Below are positions 1 to 7,624 of a stretch of 64,000 bases of DNA, in pieces. The first letter of the stretch is position 1. Each line of letters opens with the position of its first letter. The notes under the pieces are model-generated. The model did no database searches. It was not told where the DNA came from and worked only from the letters and a program-made list of their open reading frames with translations. The DNA comes from Arthrobacter sp. MYb23. GTDB lineage: Bacteria; Actinomycetota; Actinomycetes; Actinomycetales; Micrococcaceae. The stretch lies in contig NZ_PCPR01000013.1 of assembly GCF_002979775.1 (NCBI RefSeq), positions 1 through 64,000 of the forward strand. The letters run 5' to 3'. The position numbers were made by a program, and so were the translations under genes.

Positions 1-1
1 C

Positions 2-67
2 GACAACGACGAGTCGGCGGCCCTGACCGGAATCACGAGCGCTGGACTGAACGGTGAGCCGGGATGA
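2..67 (+). CDS. C-terminal tail of an upstream gene (partial)
   Basis: An open frame enters from the left edge and ends at TGA 65-67. It encodes about 21 residues, ending in GLNGEPG. Its stop overlaps the ATG at 64 in an ATGA arrangement, the usual sign of a translationally coupled neighbour. Too little is visible to name the family. It could belong to the same catabolic operon as the aldehyde dehydrogenase that follows, but that is inference. Confidence 0.4.
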   Translation, partial: DNDESAALTGITSAGLNGEPG

Positions 68-221
68 ACGCCACGCAGCTGAGCCGGACCGACCCGGCAG
101 GGCTCGCCGAGGCGCTGACCAATGAACTTCTTCGTGACCACCCCCCAGCCTCAAGGTCCCAACACCTGTCATTCCGGATGCTGAGCAGATCCAAGCCACG
201 TACAAGGAAATCTACGCTTAA
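64..221 (+). pseudogene. Degenerate gene remnant, possibly ending in a sugar-kinase-like tail
   Basis: A frame opens at ATG 64 and begins with a plausible coding start (NATQLSRTDPAGLAEAL). Its sequence turns into low-quality basic peptide after about residue 28. In another frame, positions 138-221 end with PVIPDAEQIQATYKEIYA and a TAA stop, which has the look of a FGGY carbohydrate kinase C-terminus. I read the segment as the coupled start of a gene that lost most of its body by deletion or frameshift. The family assignment rests on a short stretch and is weak. From 222 to 314 I see only leader sequence for the next gene. Confidence 0.3.
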
Positions 222-314
222 CTTCCTCCGAAAAGACCGGACCAACGAACGGCTGTCTGCCGGAGAGAACCCGGCACAGACCTCCTCACCTTGTGACTCT
301 GAAAAGGATTATTC

Positions 315-1808
315 ATGACCACCATCAAGCATTTCATCAACGGTGTTGAAACTGCCGGTGTCGGCGATCGCAGCCAGCCGGTATACAACCCCGCCACCGG
401 CGCCGTCTCCGCAACGCTGCGGCTCGCCAACCGGGCCGATCTGAACACCACCGTCGCCGCAGCGAAGGCCGCGGCGGAAAAGTGGGGAGACTTCTCCTTG
501 GCCAAGCGCACCGCGGTGTTGTTCAAGTTCCGTGAACTGGTTGCAGCACACGTGGACGAGCTCGCCGAGCTGATCACTGCTGAGCATGGCAAGGTCCTCT
601 CCGATGCTAAGGGCGAGATCGGGCGGGGTCTGGAAGTGATCGAGTTTGCATGTGGCATTCCAACCCTGCTCAAGGGCGATTACTCGGACCAGGTCTCCAC
701 CAACATCGATGTCTTCTCTTTCCGCGAGCCTCTGGGCGTTGTGGCAGGTATTACCCCGTTCAACTTCCCTGTGATGGTGCCCTTGTGGATGGCACCGATG
801 GCCATTGCTACCGGCAACGCGTTCATCCTCAAGCCCTCCGAACGTGACCCTTCCGCCTCGATGCTGCTGGCCAAGCTCTGGAAGCAGGCCGGCCTGCCCG
901 ATGGCGTGTTCCAGGTCCTTCACGGTGACAAGGAAACCGTCGACGGCCTGCTAACCCACCCGGACGTCGACGGCATCTCCTTTGTCGGGTCCACCCCGAT
1001 CGCCCAATACGTCCACGAAACCGCCACCAAGCACGGCAAAAGGGTCCAGGCCCTGGGCGGGGCGAAGAACCACGCAATCGTGATGCCCGACGCGGACCTG
1101 GACAACGCAGCAGACCACCTCGCCGCCGCTGCATTCGGTTCCGCCGGTGAGCGCTGCATGGCCATCTCTGTGGCCGTCGCCGTCGGGGACGCAGCGGACC
1201 TGCTGGTCAAGAATGTCGAAGAACGTGCCTTAGCTGTGAAGGTTAAGAACGGTACCGAACCCGACGCCGAGATGGGCCCGGTCATCACCCCGGCCTCCAA
1301 GGAACGCATCGTCAGGATCGTCACCGAAGCCGAAACCGCAGGAGCGGCCATGGTAGTGGATGGCCGGGACCTGGTGGTCCCGGGCCACGAACAGGGCTTC
1401 TGGGTAGGCCCTACCGTTCTGGATCATGTCAAGACCGAAATGACCGCCTACACCGAGGAAATCTTCGGACCCGTCCTGGTCGTCGTCCGCGTCGAGGACC
1501 TGGATGCCGGCATCGAGCTCATCAATGCCAACCCCTACGGTAACGGCACCGCCATCTTTACCTCCTCCGGCTCGAACGCGCGCAAGTTCCAGCGCTCGGT
1601 GACCGTGGGCATGATCGGTATCAACGTCCCGCTGCCCGTTCCGGTGGCCTACCACTCCTTCGGCGGGTGGAAGGCTTCCCTGTTCGGCGACAAGCACATC
1701 TACGGCCCCGAAGGCGTCTCTTTCTACACCCGTGGCAAGGTAATCACGTCCCGCTGGCCCGAGCCGACCCACGCCTCCGGCGCCTCCTATAACTTCCCCT
1801 CCAACTAG
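315..1808 (+). CDS. mmsA: Methylmalonate-semialdehyde dehydrogenase (CoA-acylating)
   Basis: This cytoplasmic aldehyde dehydrogenase should oxidise methylmalonate or malonate semialdehyde to propionyl- or acetyl-CoA with NAD and CoA. The pathways served are valine or myo-inositol breakdown (iolA is the equivalent name). The 497-residue length is normal for the family. The NAD-binding fold contains PFNFPVM near residue 150. The catalytic cysteine is Cys281 in GERCMA, and GGAKNH before it is typical of MmsA. The C-terminal SFGGWKASLFGD segment is also diagnostic. Start ATG 315 follows a weak GAAAAGGA leader. A strong hairpin directly after the stop suggests that transcription ends here, so this gene probably closes the operon entering from the left. 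Confidence 0.93.
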   Translation: MTTIKHFINGVETAGVGDRSQPVYNPATGAVSATLRLANRADLNTTVAAAKAAAEKWGDFSLAKRTAVLFKFRELVAAHVDELAELITAEHGKVLSDAKGEIGRGLEVIEFACGIPTLLKGDYSDQVSTNIDVFSFREPLGVVAGITPFNFPVMVPLWMAPMAIATGNAFILKPSERDPSASMLLAKLWKQAGLPDGVFQVLHGDKETVDGLLTHPDVDGISFVGSTPIAQYVHETATKHGKRVQALGGAKNHAIVMPDADLDNAADHLAAAAFGSAGERCMAISVAVAVGDAADLLVKNVEERALAVKVKNGTEPDAEMGPVITPASKERIVRIVTEAETAGAAMVVDGRDLVVPGHEQGFWVGPTVLDHVKTEMTAYTEEIFGPVLVVVRVEDLDAGIELINANPYGNGTAIFTSSGSNARKFQRSVTVGMIGINVPLPVPVAYHSFGGWKASLFGDKHIYGPEGVSFYTRGKVITSRWPEPTHASGASYNFPSN

Positions 1809-1814
1809 TCCCGT

Positions 1815-1858
1815 CCGCCAGGCTGTGGTTCTCGCTTGCGGGAACCACAGCCTGGCGG
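1815..1858 (+). terminator. Perfect 17-bp stem-loop after mmsA
   Basis: Arms 1815-1831 and 1842-1858 are exact inverted repeats around a 10-nt loop. There is no T-tract, as is common in high-GC actinobacteria. The hairpin lies 7 nt after the mmsA stop and 12 nt before the next ORF, so it most likely ends the mmsA transcript. Confidence 0.8.
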
Positions 1859-1870
1859 GAGGCAGACCAG

Positions 1871-2485
1871 ATGCGTTTCGCAGAGAGTTTCCGAGGAGCA
1901 AGAACGGTGTTTCGCTATTATTCTGGTCTTATGTTGGCGGCTGCTGTCGTCGGGGCCGTCCTGAGCAACATCGCGTCAGGGGCACTCTTCCTTACCCTCG
2001 GCCTGGTGATGCTCGGGGTCGGCACCGCGACCATAATGCGTAACAAACTGTTCGGGGCCGTGGCGTTGAGCATGGGCGGCAACCCGCATCCGGATACCCT
2101 GCACCGACTCCGTCCGATACGGGTGAATCAGAAATTCGAAGCATTCGTCGTCAGCCGCCGACAAGGGGCCTTTCCTCGCGAGGCGTATTGCCTTGTACGC
2201 GACGGTGTGGCCTCGGCTGATGACGTCGACCGTGTGGACCGCGTAGGTCTTGGCCTGCGCTGGTCTTACATGCACCGCTTGAAACGGTGGATTTGGAACA
2301 CCCGGGGAGGCACCGAGTCCCAGGCTCAAATATGGGCCGGGCCTTCGCTGGCATGGACGCTCGTGCGGCGCGTTGCCGCCGAGCGCCGTTCCCTAATCTC
2401 GCTGGCAGACTGGGAAGCCCGTGTGGCTTGGCGTGATGAACAGCTTATCAATCTCATCTACTTCAAAGAGGAAGTTATCCCATGA
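1871..2485 (+). pseudogene. 3-hydroxyacyl-CoA dehydrogenase C-terminal remnant with foreign membrane-like N-terminus
   Basis: The 204-residue ORF is a mosaic. Residues about 81-200 follow the C-terminal domain of 3-hydroxyacyl-CoA/gulonate/carnitine dehydrogenases: REAYCLVRDGVASADDVD, then GLGLRWSYM, and a late WRDEQL. The NAD-binding Rossmann domain (about 180 residues) is absent. Residues 15-57 instead form two hydrophobic helices that I cannot assign. The ORF ends in ATGA overlap with the fatty acid transporter, so the junction still looks operon-like. I infer that a deletion fused unrelated sequence to the tail of a beta-oxidation dehydrogenase. It lacks the cofactor domain and should not be catalytically active. 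An intact novel membrane protein is the less likely alternative. Confidence 0.6.
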
Positions 2486-3867
2486 CCAACCTAGAGACTC
2501 GCCCTGTTCCGTCCGGGAAACAAGGGCTAATGCAAAACATTGCAGGTTTTTTCACCGAGCTGATGCGCAAGTACCTGCCGGATTCGTTCGTCTTCGCAAT
2601 CGGCTTGACCATCGTGACGTTAATTCTGGCAGTGGCTATCCAACATCAGAACCCGATCGATTCCATTTCCAGCTGGGGTAAAGGTTTTTGGGGCCTTCTT
2701 GCCTTTACCACGCAGATGGCCGTCATCCTCGCCTGCGGCTATGTGCTGGCGAACGCTCCCGTAACGGACCGGTTGCTGGACAGGATCGTCAGCCATGTCT
2801 CCGCACCGCGCACCGCCGTCATTGTCGCGACGCTCGTTGGCGGTATCGGCTCATACCTGAACTGGGGCTTTGGCCTGGTGATCGGCGGCGTCGTCGCCAA
2901 GAAGCTGGCCATGGAAGTGAAAGGTGTGCACTATCCACTGATCATCGCCTCCGCTTACAGCGGCTTCACGCTCTACGGTCTGGGCTTATCGGCGACCATT
3001 CCGCTGACCATCGCAACCCCCGGCCATCCGCTGGAGAAGAACATGGGCCTTATCGGCCTTGGCCAAACCATCTTCTCCCTACCCATGCTCGTCACGGCCG
3101 CAGTCGTCCTCATCACCCTGCCACTGCTCAACGCCGCCCTGCACCCGAAGCCCGGCCAGCCGGTAAAGGAAATCAACCGGGCACTCTTCGAGTCGGATAA
3201 GCCCACTGTCCGCGTCAATGAAGACCTGGCCGAAAACACCTTCGCTTCACGGATCAATAACAGCAGGGCGATCAGCATGATCATCGGCGCCCTCGGTATC
3301 GCTTACGTAGTGATCCACATGGTCCAAGGCGGCTCCGTGGACCTCAACCTGATTAACTTCGTCATCCTATTCTTGGGCATCATCCTGCTGGGAACCCCGA
3401 TCATGTATGCCACGAAGCTCAACGAGGGTATCAAGACCATCTCGGGAATCATCCTGCAGTTCCCCTTCTACGCCGGCATTATGGCGATCATGGGCGGTTC
3501 CGGTCTGGTACTGACTATCTCCCAATGGTTCGTGAACGTTTCAACCGAGGAGAGTCTGCCGTTCTGGGGTTTGGTCAGCTCCTTCGTCATCAACTTCTTC
3601 GCGCCGAGTGCGGGCGGCCACTGGGCTATCCAGGGACCGTTCATGATCGAAGCGGCCAACACCTTGGGCTCCTCGCTGGCGCAGACCTCGATGTCGGTGC
3701 AGTTGGGCAATGCCTGGAATGACCTGGTCCAGCCGTTCTGGATCATGCCAGCCCTTGCCTTGTCCAAGCTGAAACTCAAGGACATCATGGGCTACTCGGT
3801 GATCGCAATGTTTTGGGTTGGCCTGATCTACATCGTCTCTGTCCTCGCGTGGGGTTTCTTGGGCTGA
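2482..3867 (+). CDS. atoE: Short-chain fatty acid transporter, AtoE family
   Basis: This is a polytopic inner-membrane permease of 461 residues, the normal AtoE length, expected to carry short-chain fatty acids such as butyrate or acetoacetate. An N-terminal soluble stretch (MTNLETRPVPSGKQG) is followed by about 11-12 hydrophobic segments. Family-like features include GIGSYLNWGFGLVIGG near residue 120 and the conserved late segment FFAPSAGGHWAIQGPF near residue 375. The start ATG overlaps the stop of the dehydrogenase remnant. Pairing with a 3-hydroxyacyl-CoA dehydrogenase fragment and mmsA fits a former short-chain acid degradation operon. The exact substrate is inferred. Confidence 0.88.
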   Translation: MTNLETRPVPSGKQGLMQNIAGFFTELMRKYLPDSFVFAIGLTIVTLILAVAIQHQNPIDSISSWGKGFWGLLAFTTQMAVILACGYVLANAPVTDRLLDRIVSHVSAPRTAVIVATLVGGIGSYLNWGFGLVIGGVVAKKLAMEVKGVHYPLIIASAYSGFTLYGLGLSATIPLTIATPGHPLEKNMGLIGLGQTIFSLPMLVTAAVVLITLPLLNAALHPKPGQPVKEINRALFESDKPTVRVNEDLAENTFASRINNSRAISMIIGALGIAYVVIHMVQGGSVDLNLINFVILFLGIILLGTPIMYATKLNEGIKTISGIILQFPFYAGIMAIMGGSGLVLTISQWFVNVSTEESLPFWGLVSSFVINFFAPSAGGHWAIQGPFMIEAANTLGSSLAQTSMSVQLGNAWNDLVQPFWIMPALALSKLKLKDIMGYSVIAMFWVGLIYIVSVLAWGFLG

Positions 3868-3950
3868 CGGCATACCTGGTCGAAACCTTCGACAAAGCCG
3901 GGGCGGTGCCGCTGCTGCTGGCCGTCCGGGATAAGCACTTCGCATACTAG
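3867..3950 (+). pseudogene. Orphan C-terminal gene tail
   Basis: Directly after the transporter stop an open frame reads TAYLVETFDKAGAVPLLL and ends FAY at TAG 3948-3950. It has no start codon or ribosome binding site of its own. The composition looks like genuine coding sequence, so it is probably the tail of a deleted gene. I do not recognise the family. Confidence 0.3.
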
Positions 3951-4158
3951 CCGGGCGCATGTCAGCGGAGGGACTTAATGCGAGGCAACTGCTCAGGGCC
4001 GTGACGCGGCCTGGAAAGCCAAAGTTGAGCACGCCAGTAAACAGCAAGACGGCACCATTTCTGAGAAAAATAGTTAAGGTAACCATCCGAGATACGGGCT
4101 CGGCTAGAGCAGCCACTAGGCCGGATGCCAAGAACCGCTGGCAGAGAAACAGACAGCT

Positions 4159-4183
4159 AAACCCCGGCGCACGGGGGGTTTTT
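4159..4183 (+). terminator. Intrinsic terminator with T-tract
   Basis: AAACCCC and GGGGTTT arms close around GGCGCAC, and the hairpin runs into five T residues. This is one of the few classic Rho-independent signals in the window. It sits downstream of the fatty acid transporter and the gene tails and would end that transcript. Confidence 0.65.
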
Positions 4184-4236
4184 CAGGGCGAGTTGTACTG
4201 AACCCTCCTACTGATTCCTCCAAGATTCCAGGACGG

Positions 4237-4279
4237 ACGTACAGAGGAGGAGACCCCTCGGGTCTCCTCCTCTGTACGT
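4237..4279. repeat. Perfect 20-bp inverted repeat with 3-nt loop
   Basis: Positions 4237-4256 and 4260-4279 are exact reverse complements separated by CTC. The stem would be extremely stable on either strand. It may be a bidirectional terminator. A recombination or cleavage site is also possible. It lies 226 bp left of the IS481 remnant and is not part of its terminal repeats. Confidence 0.75.
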
Positions 4280-4505
4280 CTGCGGATAGAGGCCGTGCAC
4301 GGCCACCGCTCGCCCTGGTTAAGATACCCGGTAGTGGCGAGGTCGTTGTGAGCAGGTGGTCAGCGAGGTCCCGTCGTCTCCAAGTGTGCGGGAAAGCCCG
4401 GAGGAAGAGCTTCGGCTACGCCCATGTTGCTCCTGTGGCCGTCAAGACCATCTGGAGGTCGTGTGACAGCAATGCAGGTATGGGGTTGCGGCATCACGCA
4501 CTAGG

Positions 4506-4527
4506 TGTACTAACCCGGTTGGTTGGT
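4506..4527 (+). repeat. IS481 left terminal inverted repeat
   Basis: The first 14 bases (TGTACTAACCCGGT) are identical to the inward reading of the right end. Of 22 positions, 20 match. Confidence 0.88.
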
Positions 4528-4624
4528 GGTGACACGGGGCGGGGCGGGAATTGACGCAATAAAGGGGACCTCCGGGTGTTGTGTGGAGCTTGTCGAGAGC
4601 AATCACACATACCAGGAGGTCCTC

Positions 4625-5609
4625 GTGTGCCACTCTAAAGCGATCCTTGCCCCTGCCGGCCGCCTAAAGCTCGCCCAGTGCGTGGTCGATGGCCACTGAC
4701 CTTTGCGTCGGGCCGCTGAACGGTTCAACGTTTCGGTACCAACGGCTGCTCGCTGGGCCAAGCGCTATGTCGATCTCGGCGAAGCCGGCATGCAGGACCG
4801 TCCCAGCCAGCCGATGAGCTGTCCGCACCGCAGTGCCGTGCGGACAGAACGCAGGGTTGTTGGTCTTCGGACATCCAGACGTCGGGCCCGCCAGGATTGC
4901 CTACCACCTGCACTTGAACATCTCCACAGTCCACCGCTACCACTGCCCGCCGATACGCTTCACGGACCGTTCAACAGGAATTAGGATCCGGCAAGAACGC
5001 GCCCGCCGTTATGAATACGCCCGGCCGGGTGAAATGATCCACGTCGATGTGAAGAAGCTCGGCAGGATCCCGGACGGTGGAGGCCACCGTAGCTTGGGCC
5101 GGGTGGCCGGACAAGCCAATGTCCGTGCCCGGAATCTCGCTGAAGGAGCTCGGAAGAACCGGCGACTGCTTCGCGGATACACGTTCATCCACCACGCCGT
5201 CGATGACCACTCCCGCTACGTCTACTCCGAAATCCTGCCTGACGAAACCAAGGAAACCGCCTCAGCTTTCATGCGCAACGCCATTGCCGCGTTCGCCGCC
5301 CACGGCGTGAAGATCCAAAGGGTGCTCACCGATAACGGCTCCTGCTACCGGTCCAAGACCTTCGCCCAGGTCCTGGAAAAGCTGGGATCAGACACAAACG
5401 CACCAGGCCCTACCGACCCCAAACCAACGGCAAAGTCGAACGCTTCAACCGCATCCTCCTCGAAGAATGGGCCTACGCCCGGCCATACCTCAAAACCCGA
5501 CCGGCAAGCCTGTTTCCCCGGCTTCATCGAGCACTACAATCACACCAGGCCACACACCGCGCTCAAAGGCGCCTCCCCAGCCAGCCGCGTAACCAAGCTA
5601 CCGGGTTAG
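4625..5609 (+). pseudogene. IS481-family transposase, inactivated
   Basis: A DDE integrase-fold transposase is recognisable across the element. A GTG start at 4625 follows AGGAGG. The N-terminal helix-turn-helix part reads RRAAERFNVSVPTAARWAKR. The catalytic core reads HAVDDHSRYVYSEILPDE, then LTDNGSCYRS, and ends HYNHTRPHTAL. Damage includes an in-frame TGA at 4697-4699, a frameshift near 4850, and a frame excursion from about 5384 to 5515. In that excursion the expected RPYRPQTNGKVERFN is read in another frame. The stop lies inside the right terminal repeat, as is usual for the family. The gene is clearly dead. Confidence 0.92.
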
Positions 5610-5613
5610 TACA
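5592..5613 (-). repeat. IS481 right terminal inverted repeat
   Basis: Read inward on the minus strand it begins TGTACTAACCCGGTAG and pairs with the left end at 4506-4527. Confidence 0.88.
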
Positions 5614-5751
5614 GCTAGACCATCACACTGTGGCGCAGGCGGCTAATATGACTGCTTGCCTGAAACCGCGCTTGGTCGATGGTGTACCCGTTACAGCCTT
5701 CCAAGGCGATGTTCGCCCACCCTATTTTCGGACAGAAGGCTGCACAGATCT

Positions 5752-7479
5752 TCACGTCCCGTCGTCTTCGTATCCTGCAACGCCGGCCAGGTCACGCCCG
5801 GCGATGTACCCAAAAGTTAATGCCGGGCCGAGGTTGATGCCTCCCGCTGGATAGTGTCCGCCCATCACCGAGGCTTGATCGTTGCCGGCAACGTAGAGTC
5901 CCTCAATGGGTTTTCCGCTGGTGTCCAAGGCACGTGCATGTGGGTCGGTGGCGAGGCCCGCAAAGGTTCCGAAGGATCCGGGGAGCACTTTGACGGCGTA
6001 GAAGGGCCCCTTCTCCAAGGGGCGGAGTGATGGGTTGGGTGTGTTCTTGGGATCTCCGCCGTATCGGTTGAATTCGGTGGTTCCCCGGTTGAATTCGGGG
6101 TCGATGCCTTTGCGGGCGTTTTCGTTGAAGTCCGCCACGGTTTGTGCCAAAGCCCTTGGATCGATGCCGCAAGCGGCGGCTAGTTCTTCAATGGTGTCGC
6201 CTTTCTTCAGGTAGCCCGAGCGGAGGTAGGGGAACAGTGGAACGGGAATGGGTTTGGCCATTCCCAAAGGAAATTTGCGGACGTAGGCGGCGTCCGCGAT
6301 TTGCCAGGCCTCGACCGGTTCACCTTCGGGGGTTGCTTTGAGCATTCCTTCGACATAGTCGTAGTAGCCGTTTGCTTCGTTGACGAATCGTTTGCCGTTG
6401 CGGAGCACGCCGATGCTGCCTGGTTTGGCCCGGTCCATGATGTGGGGGAACGTCCCTGTCCGGCCGTTGCGGTACGGGACCAGGGAAACCGGGCACCAGG
6501 CGGCCGGCGATTCGACGTCGGTCTCGAACTTGGCGCCGATGGCTTGGGCCATTGTTATGCCGTCTCCGATGGTTTCTTTGGGGGCCAAGGTCCAGTGTTC
6601 TTGACCGGTGGGGGTTTTAGGGAATAGTTCGGCACGGCGCGCGACGTCGTTGGGGAAGCCGCCCGTGGCGAGTACGACGCCACGGGATGCGTTGATGGTG
6701 CAGCTGCCGTCGGGTGAATGTACGACGGCGCCACTGACCTTTCCTGACTCATCGGTGAGGAGACGTTTGGCGGGGGTGGAGACGCGGATGTCGACGCCAA
6801 GGTCGTCAGCTGACTTCAGGAGCCTGGCGGTAAGTGCTGTGCCGTTGACGAGTTGCATGTTTCGGCGGTGGACGAGCAGGTCCAGGATGTGAAGTCCTAC
6901 CCGCCAGGTTGCATGCAGCAGTCCGCCAAAGTTGCCTTGGGAAGCGGAGAGGAATTTGGTCAGATCGGGTCCGGCCATGATGCCCATGCCCAGGAAAGAG
7001 GTTTCGTAGAGTTGGTGGCGGGCCTTTGCCCGGAGCTCGGGCTTCATGTTGCGTGCATTGAGGGGTTTGGGACCCACAGAGCGGTTTCCGGTGCCCGCGC
7101 CAGGGGTCTGGCCGTAGATGTCCTTGATCTTGGCCCCGGGGACGAATTGGAGGCTGGTCCTTTTATGGAAGAACCCGACCATGTGCGGGACTGCTTCCAG
7201 GAAGGCGTCGATCCTTTCCACGCTGTAATTTCTCCCGATCCGGTGGCGCAGATAGGTTCGGAAGAGTTCCCGGTCCTCGTGGATTCCGTCCGACTTGGCC
7301 AAGGGGTTTCCCGGGGCCCAGGCCCAGCCGCCGGACCAGCTTGTGGCACCCCCACAGACGTGCGCCTTTTCCACAACGATGACTTTCATTCCGTGGTAAG
7401 CGGCTGTGACCGCTGCTGACAGGCCGCCTGCGCCCGAGCCGATGACCAGGACGTCACAGTCCAGGGTAGTACGGGGCAT
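5752..7479 (-). CDS. FAD-dependent oxidoreductase, fumarate reductase/ketosteroid dehydrogenase-like
   Basis: The 575-residue flavoprotein belongs to the fumarate reductase/3-ketosteroid-delta1-dehydrogenase superfamily and likely introduces or reduces a C=C bond next to a carbonyl. The dinucleotide fold VLVIGSGAGGLSAA is near residues 11-24. A second FAD segment, GVVLATGGFPND, lies mid-protein. The C-terminus carries the FAD-closing motif GLYVAGNDQASVMGGHYPAGGINLG in parts. I chose ATG 7479 over the longer GTG-type extension to 7566 because a terminator hairpin (7549-7586) lies inside that extension. It is downstream of a transporter on the same strand and close to a TIM-barrel protein and an SDR. 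True steroid activity is not implied. Confidence 0.85.
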   Translation of the reverse strand: MPRTTLDCDVLVIGSGAGGLSAAVTAAYHGMKVIVVEKAHVCGGATSWSGGWAWAPGNPLAKSDGIHEDRELFRTYLRHRIGRNYSVERIDAFLEAVPHMVGFFHKRTSLQFVPGAKIKDIYGQTPGAGTGNRSVGPKPLNARNMKPELRAKARHQLYETSFLGMGIMAGPDLTKFLSASQGNFGGLLHATWRVGLHILDLLVHRRNMQLVNGTALTARLLKSADDLGVDIRVSTPAKRLLTDESGKVSGAVVHSPDGSCTINASRGVVLATGGFPNDVARRAELFPKTPTGQEHWTLAPKETIGDGITMAQAIGAKFETDVESPAAWCPVSLVPYRNGRTGTFPHIMDRAKPGSIGVLRNGKRFVNEANGYYDYVEGMLKATPEGEPVEAWQIADAAYVRKFPLGMAKPIPVPLFPYLRSGYLKKGDTIEELAAACGIDPRALAQTVADFNENARKGIDPEFNRGTTEFNRYGGDPKNTPNPSLRPLEKGPFYAVKVLPGSFGTFAGLATDPHARALDTSGKPIEGLYVAGNDQASVMGGHYPAGGINLGPALTFGYIAGRDLAGVAGYEDDGT

Positions 7480-7548
7480 AGTGCTTTTTTCATTGATACT
7501 GGTGGTCTTCACTCGGTTCTGGCCTTCGTTTTTCTCGTGACGGGCGGG

Positions 7549-7586
7549 GAAGCAGGTGCGGGCCATTCCTGGCCGTCACCTGCTTC
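7549..7586 (-). terminator. Stem-loop between transporter and flavoprotein
   Basis: GAAGCAGGTG at 7549-7558 pairs with CACCTGCTTC at 7577-7586, and an inner GGCC/GGCC pair extends the stem. It follows the MHS transporter stop at 7625 on the minus strand. Because it precedes the flavoprotein start, expression of that gene may be attenuated or separate. Confidence 0.65.
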
Positions 7587-7624
7587 CGGTCTATTGCTGA
7601 GAGGGACTGGGTGCTACTTGTGAG

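Larger units (their letters stand above)
3951..4505. other. Gene-poor scarred interval before the IS element
   Basis: No credible gene is seen on either strand. The interval holds a T-tailed hairpin at 4159-4183 and a perfect 20-bp inverted repeat at 4237-4279. From 4280 to 4505 the sequence is unassigned. A hydrophobic minus-strand reading frame ending near 4131 lacks a start context and runs antisense to atoE, so I leave it out. Confidence 0.5.
4506..5613 (+). mobile_element. Decayed IS481-family insertion sequence
   Basis: The 1,108-bp element is bounded by matching terminal inverted repeats, at 4506-4527 and 5592-5613 (20 of 22 positions identical). Both begin TGTACTAACCCGGT. The flanks are ACTAGG on the left (4500-4505) and GCTAGA on the right (5614-5619), sharing CTAG. 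IS481 elements are known to favour NCTAGN targets. The internal transposase is broken in several places, so this copy cannot move on its own. Its intact ends might still be recognised by a relative elsewhere in the genome. Confidence 0.9.

Noticed and set aside
309..923. Long minus-strand frames opposite mmsA
   Set aside because: They mirror the codon structure of the strongly supported aldehyde dehydrogenase and have no motif or start context.
3541..4131. Minus-strand reading frame with a hydrophobic N-terminus
   Set aside because: Most of it is antisense to atoE, it has no ribosome site, and the hydrophobic stretch covers only the intergenic part. It is more likely chance.
5752..7479. Claim of a steroid degradation cluster based on the KstD-like flavoprotein
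   Set aside because: No other steroid genes (kshAB, hsa, kst regulators) accompany it. The family is broad.
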